Positions 1-5,724 of a stretch of DNA of 7,880 nt are shown piece by piece. The DNA lies in NCBI GenBank assembly GCA_003170875.1, contig PMYJ01000146.1, positions 613 through 8,492 of the forward strand. Direction: 5' to 3'. Below the pieces are notes generated by a model. The model made no database searches, had not been told where the DNA came from, and worked only from the letters and a program-made list of their open reading frames with translations. Position 1 is the stretch's first letter; the number at the start of each line of letters is the position of its first letter. The DNA is from Candidatus Dormiibacterota bacterium. Its GTDB lineage: Bacteria > Chloroflexota > Dormibacteria > Aeolococcales > Aeolococcaceae. Made by a program: the position numbers and the translations under genes.

Positions 1-42
1 CAGGTCAGCCGGCCAGGTCAGGCGCTGCCGCCCCCAGCCCGC

Positions 43-1374
43 TCAGGCTGCCGGGGACGTGACCGTGCCACGGCGCTCCCAGCGAAGCACCGGCCCGAGC
101 AGCACGAACGTGTACACCGCCAGCAGGAACCCGAAGACCACCAGCCCGTCAAAGGACGCCAGGCTGACCGCCACCCCGCCCAGGGCCGCCCCGATCGCGC
201 CGCCGGCTGCCAGGGTCACGGTGTAGATGGACATGAGGGCAGACCTGTCCGCGGTGTGCGTCTCCGAGCAGTTGGCCAGGTAGGCGACGGCGGCCGGACC
301 GAACCCCGCCATCCAGAGGATGCCCAGCCCGGCCACCGGCAACAGGAGGTAGAGGGCCACGTGGGGGAGGCTGTTGGCTGCCAGGAGCGCGGCTGAGAAG
401 AGCCACGCACCCGGGATGGCACGCCGCATCTGCCTCGCCGGTCCGAGCCGGTTGATCCATGGGGTCCAGAGCACGATCCCGATGACGAGGATGAGGATCG
501 CGCTGACGAGGACCAGAGAGACCAACCGCGTGTCGAAGTGGTGGACCAGCCTCTGGCCCCTCACCGGCGAGTGGTGGAGGAGGGCGGCGAGGTTGGAACC
601 GTACGCGCCGATGAGGGCGAATACGCCCACCCAGGCGGGGAGGAAGCTCCGGATCGGCCCCGGCCCTGAGACATCTCGCAGGAGCGTCGAGAGGCGGGTG
701 ACCGGGAGGGGCGGGACATGGGCGACGAAGCGCAGGCAGACGATGCCGGCGAGCAGGTAGACCGCGGCCAGCACCACGAAGGCACCCCTGCCGAGGTAGT
801 GGTACGCGAACGGGCCGAGTACGAATCCGCCCGCGTACCCCGCCATGGTGGCCGCCTCGAAGGCGCCGCTGGCTCGCGCCCGCGCCCGGACGCTCAGGGA
901 CGTCGCCGCGGCGATCGCCCCCAGGGCGGTCGGCACGAAGGCGGCGGCGGCCACTCCCTCCAGGATCCGAGCCGCGAAGATCTGCTGCGGATGGAGGGAT
1001 GCCGCGACCAAGAGCAATCCCAGCGCGCCCACCACAGGGCCGCCCACCACGAAGAGCTTGCGGCCGAGCCGGTCGGCGAAACGCGCCAGGAAGGGGGCAA
1101 AGACCATCTCGCTGATCGCTTGAGCGGTGCCGACGAGCCCGATGGTCGTCCCGTGCGGATGCCCGTGGGCCAGGTCCGCGAGGTAGAACTGCACGGCCAC
1201 GGTGGCTCCCGCGGCCGCCACCCGGATCAGGGCGGTGCCGGTCAGGAGGGCCGCGATCGACGCCTGGCGCGTATCGCGGAGCTCGTGTTCCAGCTCGGCG
1301 ACAAGGTCTACGCTCGGGGCCGCGCCGGCGGCAACACCGGCGTGGACGGGATGGCCCTCGGTGCCCTCTGTCAT
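43..1374 (-). CDS. Major facilitator superfamily (MFS) transporter, probable efflux permease
   Basis: A 443-residue polytopic inner-membrane protein with about 12 hydrophobic segments (roughly residues 38 to 430), the usual MFS size. The loop after the second helix carries the MFS signature motif A, FADRLGRK, at residues 99-106. The fifth helix has GGFVLGP (about 182-188), resembling the motif C of proton-coupled drug exporters (DHA1-type). A hydrophilic central loop (about 220-242) separates the two six-helix halves. Substrate cannot be read from the sequence; export of a small molecule by proton antiport is an inference from motif C. I chose the ATG at 1374, which has GGGAGG 12 bases upstream. 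A TTG at 1461 would add 29 low-complexity, Gly/Asp/Thr-rich residues and has no clear ribosome site. The gene is divergent from rny, and no terminator is visible in the 42 bases left after its stop. Confidence 0.9.
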   Translation of the reverse strand: MTEGTEGHPVHAGVAAGAAPSVDLVAELEHELRDTRQASIAALLTGTALIRVAAAGATVAVQFYLADLAHGHPHGTTIGLVGTAQAISEMVFAPFLARFADRLGRKLFVVGGPVVGALGLLLVAASLHPQQIFAARILEGVAAAAFVPTALGAIAAATSLSVRARARASGAFEAATMAGYAGGFVLGPFAYHYLGRGAFVVLAAVYLLAGIVCLRFVAHVPPLPVTRLSTLLRDVSGPGPIRSFLPAWVGVFALIGAYGSNLAALLHHSPVRGQRLVHHFDTRLVSLVLVSAILILVIGIVLWTPWINRLGPARQMRRAIPGAWLFSAALLAANSLPHVALYLLLPVAGLGILWMAGFGPAAVAYLANCSETHTADRSALMSIYTVTLAAGGAIGAALGGVAVSLASFDGLVVFGFLLAVYTFVLLGPVLRWERRGTVTSPAA

Positions 1375-1625
1375 GACCGAGGGCTGCCTCCCGGTTCCGT
1401 CGTGCGTGCCATCGCCCGTGTCCCTCCCGCCATCACGGTCAGACGCCGCCTCACCTGGCAATTCTGGCGGCAGGGAGCCCGGCCAGGGCGAACCTGGGTC
1501 ACCAACCCTCCCAACTCGGGGCCCGCGATCTCATCGGCGCCGCCCGCCGCTCCGCGGAGGGGCCGCAGAGTCCCCGTCAGGCCACCTCCTGAAGCTCCCG
1601 CCTCCCGATCCGTGCCCCAGGTCCG

Positions 1626-1631
1626 TACAAT
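1626..1631 (+). promoter_or_regulatory. Possible -10 element upstream of rny
   Basis: TACAAT matches the sigma-70 -10 consensus at five of six positions and stands out in a very GC-rich stretch. No good -35 hexamer is found 16 to 18 bases upstream (TCCCGA at a 17-base spacing is poor). If used, transcription would begin near 1638, giving rny a leader of about 100 bases. Weak evidence: one hexamer only. Confidence 0.3.
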
Positions 1632-1662
1632 GCCGTCACAACCCCAGGGACCCTCCGGCATT
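1629..1662. repeat. Inverted repeat overlapping the putative rny -10 element
   Basis: AATGCCG (1629-1635) is matched exactly by CGGCATT (1656-1662) across a 20-base spacer. The left arm overlaps the last three bases of the TACAAT hexamer, so it could be an operator or, if transcription starts further upstream, a leader hairpin. Seven-base arms at this spacing are not far from chance expectation in a region of this size, so it is a weak call. Confidence 0.3.
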
Positions 1663-1674
1663 CGCGGCCGGTTC

Positions 1675-1712
1675 GGTCGTGAGCACGGGCGGATGCCGCA
1701 CCACTCACGACC
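1675..1712. promoter_or_regulatory. Nine-base inverted repeat in the rny leader
   Basis: GGTCGTGAG (1675-1683) is perfectly complementary to CTCACGACC (1704-1712), again with a 20-base spacer. Inside the spacer, GCGG (1689-1692) pairs with CCGC (1696-1699), so the RNA could fold as a two-part hairpin with a triloop. It lies 29 bases before the chosen rny start. It could be an operator for a dimeric repressor or a leader structure that affects rny mRNA stability or translation. If rny instead starts at the GTG at 1679, it would be coding sequence. Confidence 0.4.
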
Positions 1713-1738
1713 TGCGTCCCCCGGGTGGCGCCCCGAAC

Positions 1739-1756
1739 GAGGTGGCGGGCCACCTC
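1739..1756 (+). promoter_or_regulatory. Hairpin enclosing the likely rny GTG start codon
   Basis: GAGGTGG (1739-1745) and CCACCTC (1750-1756) form a perfect seven-pair stem around a CGGG tetraloop. The GTG at 1742-1744 lies inside the left arm. In RNA this would tend to hide the start codon, suggesting translational control or that translation really begins elsewhere (GTG 1679). Confidence 0.4.
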
Positions 1757-3319
1757 AACCTCCCGACAATTCCGAGGACACCTCCCATCGAGATCCTGGC
1801 CTTTGTTGCCCTTGGGCTGGGCGTGGTCATCGCCGTGTCCGGCGTCCTGTATGCCCGGCGTCTCGGCGACAGCGTCACCGCGTCGCGCGAGGTCGAGACG
1901 ACCCGCCTCCGCGAGGAACGGGGCGCGGCCGAGCAGGAGCGTGCCTCCATCGTGCTCGCCGCGCGCGAGGAGGCCCACCGGCTCCGCTCCGAAACGGAGG
2001 CCGAGGTCCGTGACCGCCGTGGCGAGATGGCACGCCTGGAGCAGCGCCTCGCCCAGCGCGAGGAGGGCCTCGAGAAGCGCAACCGGGATGTCGAGCAGGG
2101 GGAGCAGAGGCTCACCCGGCGCGAGGAGGAGCTCGATCAGACCCGCCTGCAGATCGAGGACGAGCGCACCGGCGTCGCCAAGGAGCTGGAGAGGGTCGCC
2201 GGCATGAGCCAGGAGGAGGCCCGGGCCGAGCTGCTCCACGAGGTCGAGGGCGAGCTGGACCACGAGATCGCCGAACGCATCCGGGCCGCCGAGCTGCGGG
2301 TGCGCGAGGAGGCGGAGGAGCGCGGCCGCGAGATTCTCATCTCCACCATGCAGCGCCACGCCTCCGAGCAGACGGGCGAGGCCGCGGTCACGGTCCTCCA
2401 TCTCCCCACCGACGACCTGAAGGGACGGATCATCGGCCGCGAGGGGCGGAACATCCGAGCCCTCGAGGCGGCGACCGGCATCGACGTCATCGTTGACGAG
2501 ACCCCCGAGGCGGTGGTCCTCTCGGGATTCGACCCGGTGCGTCGCGAGGTCGCCAAGGTCGCGCTCGAGCGACTCTTCGTCGACGGCCGCATCCACCCCG
2601 CGCGCATCGAGGAGGTGGTCGCCAAGAGCCGCTCCGAGATCGCCGACCGATTGCGGGAGGAGGGCGAGGCAGCCATCCAGGAGATGGGCATCACCGGCGT
2701 GCACCCGGAGCTCGTCAAGCTCCTCGGGACGCTCCGCTACCGGAGCTGGTACGGCGCCAATGTCCTGGTCCACAGCAAGGACACCGCCCTGATGGCGGGG
2801 CTGATCGCAGCGGAGATCGGCTACGACGTCCAGGAGGCGCGCGAGATCGGCCTCTTCCACGACATCGGCCATGCCGTGGAGCAGCACGTCGAAGGCTCCC
2901 ACGCCATCATCGGTGGCGAGATCCTGGCCCGGCTGGGGCGGCCGGCGGCGGTCGTCCACGCGGTCCGGGCGCACCACTACGACGAGGAGCCGCGGTCCAT
3001 CGGGGCCTTCGTCCTCATGACCGCCGACGCCATCACCGCGTCTCGGCGGGGTGCGCGGCGGGAGACGCTCGCCTCCTCGATCCAGCGGCTGGAGAGGCTG
3101 GAGCAGATCGCCAACGAGCTGCCCGGTGTGGAGCGCAGCTTCGCCATCCAGGCGGGGAAGGAGCTGCGGGTGATGGTCCGGCCGGAGGAGGTCGACGACG
3201 ACCGTGCGCAGATCATGGCTCGTGAGATCGCCAAGCGGCTCCACGCCGAGGCCAGCTACACGGGCCGGATCAAGGTGGTCGTGCTGAGAGAGACTCGGAG
3301 CGTCGAATACGCCAAGTGA
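1742..3319 (+). CDS. rny: Ribonuclease Y, membrane-anchored endoribonuclease
   Basis: RNase Y cleaves single-stranded mRNA internally to start its decay and works at the membrane, often in a degradosome-like complex. Numbering from GTG 1742 (525 residues, close to the family's roughly 520): one transmembrane helix at about 18-37, a long charged coiled coil at about 40-195, then a KH RNA-binding domain with GRIIGREGRN at 228-237. The HD phosphohydrolase domain has H344, H373-D374 (LFHDIGH), H387, H411-H412 (AHHYDEEP) and D429 (TADAITASRRGARRET). The C-terminal block ends in RETRSVEYAK, a family hallmark. The usual HDIGK is HDIGH here. The start is uncertain: no ATG lies near the membrane helix, GTG 1742 gives the best length but sits in a hairpin, and GTG 1679 would add 21 residues. 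A 154-base gap with a small hairpin separates it from spoVS. Confidence 0.96.
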   Translation: MAGHLNLPTIPRTPPIEILAFVALGLGVVIAVSGVLYARRLGDSVTASREVETTRLREERGAAEQERASIVLAAREEAHRLRSETEAEVRDRRGEMARLEQRLAQREEGLEKRNRDVEQGEQRLTRREEELDQTRLQIEDERTGVAKELERVAGMSQEEARAELLHEVEGELDHEIAERIRAAELRVREEAEERGREILISTMQRHASEQTGEAAVTVLHLPTDDLKGRIIGREGRNIRALEAATGIDVIVDETPEAVVLSGFDPVRREVAKVALERLFVDGRIHPARIEEVVAKSRSEIADRLREEGEAAIQEMGITGVHPELVKLLGTLRYRSWYGANVLVHSKDTALMAGLIAAEIGYDVQEAREIGLFHDIGHAVEQHVEGSHAIIGGEILARLGRPAAVVHAVRAHHYDEEPRSIGAFVLMTADAITASRRGARRETLASSIQRLERLEQIANELPGVERSFAIQAGKELRVMVRPEEVDDDRAQIMAREIAKRLHAEASYTGRIKVVVLRETRSVEYAK

Positions 3320-3334
3320 CCGTCGGCGCGACGG
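3320..3334 (+). terminator. Small hairpin directly after the rny stop codon
   Basis: CCGTCG (3320-3325) pairs perfectly with CGACGG (3329-3334) around a GCG triloop, beginning one base after the rny stop. The sequence after it (CTCCCTTGTCTG) is pyrimidine-rich but is not a true T-run. It may be a weak or partial terminator, or an mRNA 3'-end stabiliser, between rny and spoVS. Confidence 0.35.
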
Positions 3335-3461
3335 CTCCCTTGTCTGATCCTTCGTAACAATCGGGTCGCAGGGGCCGATGCCCGCGGGTTGGTGAGGACA
3401 ATCCGCAGTCACGGTTATGCTTTCGTTGTCGCACTGATCTCAGCAACCGCCCACACAGGGC

Positions 3462-3465
3462 AGGG
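3462..3465 (+). promoter_or_regulatory. Ribosome binding site of spoVS
   Basis: AGGG lies eight bases before the GTG start of spoVS. It supports the GTG as the start; the resulting protein also has exactly the family length. The A/T-richer stretch around 3411-3425 (TTATGCTTTCGTTG) might hold a separate spoVS promoter, but no paired -35/-10 boxes with proper spacing are visible. Confidence 0.4.
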
Positions 3466-3473
3466 CAGCGCTC

Positions 3474-3734
3474 GTGGAAATCCTCAAGGTCTCGGCAACC
3501 AGCAAGCCGGTCGCTGTGGCCGGGGCCATCGCCGGGGTGATTCGCAGCCAGCATCGGGTAGAGGTGCAGGCCATCGGTGCCGGCGCGATCAACCAGGCGA
3601 TCAAGGCCATTGCCATCTCCCGGGGCTACGTCGCCCCGGGAGGGATCGACCTGGTGTGCATCCCCTCGTTCATCGACATCTCGATCGATGGCGAGGAGCG
3701 CACCGGCATCCGCCTCCTGATCGAACCGCGCTGA
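3474..3734 (+). CDS. spoVS: Stage V sporulation protein S (SpoVS), Alba-like regulator
   Basis: An 86-residue protein, the same length as Bacillus subtilis SpoVS and recognisable along its whole length. It opens MEILKVSATSKP, has the AIGAGAINQAIKAIAISRG core at about 33-51, and continues through VAPGGIDLVCIPSF and DGEERTGIRLLIEPR to the end. In Bacillus, SpoVS affects spore coat and cortex assembly and septation. The family has an Alba-like fold implying nucleic-acid binding, but its molecular role is unsettled, and it occurs widely in bacteria that are not known to form spores. Translation starts at a GTG with AGGG eight bases upstream. Being directly downstream of rny reproduces the Bacillus neighbourhood (rny-ymdB-spoVS) without ymdB. 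A strong hairpin begins within its last codons. The identity is secure; the function in this organism is inferred. Confidence 0.96.
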   Translation: MEILKVSATSKPVAVAGAIAGVIRSQHRVEVQAIGAGAINQAIKAIAISRGYVAPGGIDLVCIPSFIDISIDGEERTGIRLLIEPR

Positions 3735-3762
3735 GGCCGGCGCCCCGCGGCGGCCTCGGCGC
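3728..3762. terminator. Twelve-pair hairpin at the spoVS stop codon (convergent junction)
   Basis: GCGCTGAGGCCG (3728-3739) pairs with CGGCCTCGGCGC (3751-3762) with a single G-U wobble, around an 11-base loop. The left arm includes the last codon and stop of spoVS. There is no T-run on either strand. Its place between a plus-strand gene and two minus-strand genes fits a bidirectional, tail-less terminator, an inference from position and stem strength. Confidence 0.55.
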
Positions 3763-3781
3763 CCTCGGTGGCGAGAGCGCC
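3758..3781. terminator. Second hairpin, mutually exclusive with the first
   Basis: GGCGC (3758-3762) pairs with GCGCC (3777-3781), followed inward by one C-A mismatch and CTCG (3764-3767) with CGAG (3772-3775), closed by a GTGG tetraloop. It uses bases 3758-3762, which also form the base of the larger upstream stem, so the lower part of that stem and this hairpin compete. It may add to termination for transcripts arriving from either side. Confidence 0.4.
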
Positions 3782-3807
3782 AGCTCAGGCTCTCGGGCGA
3801 TCGCGGT

Positions 3808-3975
3808 TCACGAGTCGTCGCCGCCGCGGGTCACGTGCCGGCCCCAGCGCTCCAGGCGATTGATGCCGGCGTCACCGCCTCCGGGCGCGCGGTGCCGCAG
3901 CAGAGCCCACAACCTCAGCCCCATGAGGCCGAGGAAGATGAGAAGAACCAGCCCAACCGCGACCACCTGCTTCAC
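3808..3975 (-). CDS. Small single-pass membrane protein of unknown function (55 aa)
   Basis: I do not recognise this protein. From a GTG at 3975 it reads MKQVVAVGLVLLIFLGLMGL, then RLWALLRHR, a Gly/Pro linker, and a charged tail with the possibly amphipathic stretch INRLERWGRHVTR, ending GGDDS. One transmembrane helix spans about residues 4-25, and the Arg/His cluster just after it predicts a cytoplasmic tail. Support for coding: a hydrophobic segment next to a sensible hydrophilic tail, about 87% G/C at third codon positions, and a start 17 bases after the stop of another small membrane gene on the same strand, implying a two-gene operon. No strong Shine-Dalgarno is seen. It is convergent with spoVS. 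It could be a small subunit or anchor of a membrane complex, but nothing in the sequence says which. Confidence 0.6.
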   Translation of the reverse strand: MKQVVAVGLVLLIFLGLMGLRLWALLRHRAPGGGDAGINRLERWGRHVTRGGDDS

Positions 3976-3992
3976 GGAAGCCTGATTGTGGC

Positions 3993-4244
3993 TCAGACCG
4001 GGGGGCGGTGGTCCCGATGCCGCTCGCGGTGCAACTCCTCGTCGGCCCAGTTCGTGCCGGCGTGGCTATCCAGAGACCCCGGGGTGCCCGCCGGCGGCTC
4101 GAGCCATGAGGGACCGAAGACCGACCGGGGGTAGGGCATGTTGTTGCCGAGGCTCTCCCCCTCGTTGCCCGGCTGCCCGGACCTCACCCAGAGGAGGACC
4201 ACGAAGCCGACGGCCAGCACCGCGATGATGATGATCCCGACCAC
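3993..4244 (-). CDS. Small single-pass membrane protein of unknown function (83 aa)
   Basis: Not a family I recognise. From a GTG at 4244 it begins VVGIIIIAVLAVGFVVLLWV, one transmembrane helix at residues 1-20, followed by RSGQPGNEGE, a Pro/Gly-rich middle (about 36-56) with NMPYPR and FGPSWLEPP, and a charged His/Arg-rich tail (NWADEELHRERHRDHRPPV). About 94% of codons end in G or C, matching the real genes here, and the hydrophobicity pattern is protein-like. The start is uncertain: the frame stays open upstream into miaB antisense, but that translation looks non-coding, no ATG is near the helix, and only a weak GGGA lies upstream. It probably forms an operon with the 55-residue gene downstream and is divergent from miaB, whose ATG is 82 bases away. 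Confidence 0.6.
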   Translation of the reverse strand: MVGIIIIAVLAVGFVVLLWVRSGQPGNEGESLGNNMPYPRSVFGPSWLEPPAGTPGSLDSHAGTNWADEELHRERHRDHRPPV

Positions 4245-4306
4245 CGCGCCATGGTCCCACGTCGCCGTGCCCCTCGTCCGCCGATCACCGCTGCCTCCGT
4301 CGCACG

Positions 4307-4314
4307 GGGTACCC
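4307..4314. promoter_or_regulatory. Perfect palindrome just upstream of miaB
   Basis: GGGTACCC (4307-4314) ends 11 bases before the miaB ATG, in the only space (4245-4325) that can hold start signals for both miaB-mutS and the divergent small membrane genes. It could be part of an operator or a chance palindrome. No -35/-10 pair is recognisable here, nor a clear Shine-Dalgarno for miaB. Confidence 0.15.
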
Positions 4315-4325
4315 TCTGAACCGCG

Positions 4326-5711
4326 ATGCCCACGCCACTTCCCCTGCTCAGCTCCTCTGCCCGCGGCTTCCAGGCACTCCCGCTCGCCGAGCGCTCCGCC
4401 GGCCGTCAGCCGATCGTCCCCCTGCTCGGGCGGCCGCCGCGGGTCCACCTCTGGCACATCGGCTGCCAGATGAACGACGCTGACCACGAGATGCTCGCCG
4501 AGCGCTTTGCGGAGATCGGCTTCGTCCCCGACGCCGCGCTGGACGATGCGGATCTCGCGGTGCTGATCACCTGCGCGGTGCGGCAGAACGCGGAGCAGAA
4601 GGTCTACGGGAAGTTCCGCGACCTCATCGAGTGGAAGCGGGCGCGCCCCGGACGTGCCGTCGCCATGACCGGCTGCATGGCGGTCGAGCACGGCTCAGCG
4701 CTCCTCCGCAAGCTGCCCGAGCTCGACTACCTCTTCGACGTGCGCGACTGCGACGGCTTCTTCGCGCGGCTCCAATCGGTCCACGGCACCAACCTCGACG
4801 GGCCCGTGCCCATGCCCGCCTCCGACCGGCTGCTCGCCTACGTCTCGGTGATGGGCGGCTGCAACGAGATGTGCACTTACTGCATCGTCCCCTTTGTCCG
4901 CGGCCGGGAGACGAGCCGCCCGGTGGGGGAGATCGTGGAGGACGTTCAGCGCCTGGTGGAGCGGGGGGTGCGCGAGGTGACCCTCCTGGGCCAGAACGTC
5001 AACTCCTATTCCGACCCGGCGACCGGCGCCGGCCTGCCCGAGCTGCTCGCCGCCGTCGACAACGTCCCCGGCCTCTCGCGGCTGCGTTTCCTCACCTCGC
5101 ATCCGCGCAACGCGCTCCCGGGGCTCTTCGAGGCCATGCGCGACCTCCCCACCGTCTGCGAGCAGCTCCACCTGCCCGTCCAGGCCGGCGACGACGCGCT
5201 GCTCCGCCGGATGCGCCGCATGTACACCGTCGACGAGTACCTGGCCAAGATCGCCGCGGCCCGCGCCACCGTCCCCGCCCTGGCCCTCACCACCGACATC
5301 ATCGTCGGCTTCTCCGGGGAGACCGAGGCCGAGTTCCTCGGCACGGAGCAGCTCCTCCGGACGGTGCGCTTCGACGTCGTCCACCTGCAGGCCTATTCGG
5401 TCCGGCCCGGCACCGCCGCCGCCCGGCGACCTGACGACGTGCCGCTCACGGAGAAGAAGAGGCGGCTCAATCATCTCCTCCAGCTCCAGCGCGACATCGC
5501 GCTGCAGCGCAACCTTGCCCTGGTCGGTGAGCGGATCGAGATCCTGGTCGAATCGACGACCGACGACGGGCGCCCCTTCGGCCGCACCCGCCAGGGCAAG
5601 ATCGCCCTGCTGTCCGCGGGCTCCGCCGCCGCCGGCGAGCTCTGCGAGGCGACGGTCCGCACCGCCAACGCCTGGCAGCTCACCGCGGACGTCGAGGCCG
5701 CGGCGGCCTGA
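4326..5711 (+). CDS. miaB: tRNA-2-methylthio-N6-dimethylallyladenosine synthase (MiaB)
   Basis: A 461-residue radical-SAM methylthiotransferase that adds a methylthio group to N6-isopentenyladenosine at position 37 of tRNAs reading UNN codons. Its N-terminal UPF0004 domain (about 39-150) has GCQMN with C47, C83 (LITCAVRQNAEQKV) and C117 (TGCMA), the ligands of the auxiliary 4Fe-4S cluster that supplies sulfur. The radical-SAM motif CNEMCTYC gives C179, C183 and C186, followed by IVPFVRGRETSRP. LHLPVQAGDD lies at 281-290, and a TRAM RNA-binding domain occupies about 398-456. The GCQMN and VRGRE signatures favour MiaB over RimO or MtaB. The ATG at 4326 is the only plausible start, since an in-frame TGA lies at 4317-4319, and it gives an unusual 38-residue leader before the first domain. 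mutS follows after 13 bases, so the two are likely one transcript. Confidence 0.95.
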   Translation: MPTPLPLLSSSARGFQALPLAERSAGRQPIVPLLGRPPRVHLWHIGCQMNDADHEMLAERFAEIGFVPDAALDDADLAVLITCAVRQNAEQKVYGKFRDLIEWKRARPGRAVAMTGCMAVEHGSALLRKLPELDYLFDVRDCDGFFARLQSVHGTNLDGPVPMPASDRLLAYVSVMGGCNEMCTYCIVPFVRGRETSRPVGEIVEDVQRLVERGVREVTLLGQNVNSYSDPATGAGLPELLAAVDNVPGLSRLRFLTSHPRNALPGLFEAMRDLPTVCEQLHLPVQAGDDALLRRMRRMYTVDEYLAKIAAARATVPALALTTDIIVGFSGETEAEFLGTEQLLRTVRFDVVHLQAYSVRPGTAAARRPDDVPLTEKKRRLNHLLQLQRDIALQRNLALVGERIEILVESTTDDGRPFGRTRQGKIALLSAGSAAAGELCEATVRTANAWQLTADVEAAAA

Positions 5712-5714
5712 CCG

Positions 5715-5720
5715 GCGGGA
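5715..5720 (+). promoter_or_regulatory. Likely ribosome binding site of mutS
   Basis: GCGGGA lies just after the miaB stop, 4 bases before GTG 5725 and 7 bases before GTG 5728. The spacing is better for the second GTG, so the protein may start one codon later than annotated. An ATG at 5720 is in another frame and stops after three codons. Confidence 0.35.
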
Positions 5721-5724
5721 TGGG

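Larger units (their letters stand above)
1375..1741. other. Intergenic region between the divergent MFS gene and rny
   Basis: About 367 bases with no convincing gene. It must hold the start signals of both the transporter (minus) and rny (plus). The half near rny contains a TACAAT hexamer and two inverted repeats, listed separately. The half near the transporter shows a 10-base palindrome, CTCCGCGGAG (1550-1559), and no clear promoter consensus. Open frames running through it have repetitive Gly/Arg/Pro-rich translations and are best read as GC-driven shadows. Confidence 0.6.

Noticed and set aside
1..21. Short direct repeat CAGGTCAG at 1-8 and 14-21, beyond the MFS stop
   Set aside because: Two eight-base copies at the window edge with no further copies visible; too little to call a repeat element or site.
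1371..1661. Minus-strand 96-codon frame whose stop overlaps the MFS ATG (ATGA)
   Set aside because: The ATGA overlap looks like translational coupling, but the translation is Gly/Arg/Thr-rich and has no helix, motif or family resemblance. Most likely chance.
1202..1741. Upstream extension of the rny frame to an ATG at 1202
   Set aside because: It would add 180 residues without any domain, overlapping the MFS gene antisense. RNase Y begins shortly before its membrane helix.
718..2013. Plus-strand open frame of 431 codons across the MFS gene and the intergenic region
   Set aside because: The translation is Arg/Gly/Pro-rich low complexity and is antisense to a clear transporter, as expected from high GC.
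1577..3412. Long minus-strand open frame (611 codons) antisense to rny
   Set aside because: It is the complementary shadow of the rny coiled coil and catalytic domains; its translation is Leu/Asp/Gly-biased with no domain, while the plus strand encodes an unmistakable RNase Y.
3389..3985. Plus-strand 198-codon frame overlapping spoVS
   Set aside because: It runs through spoVS in another frame and then antisense to the 55-residue membrane gene; no protein-like composition.
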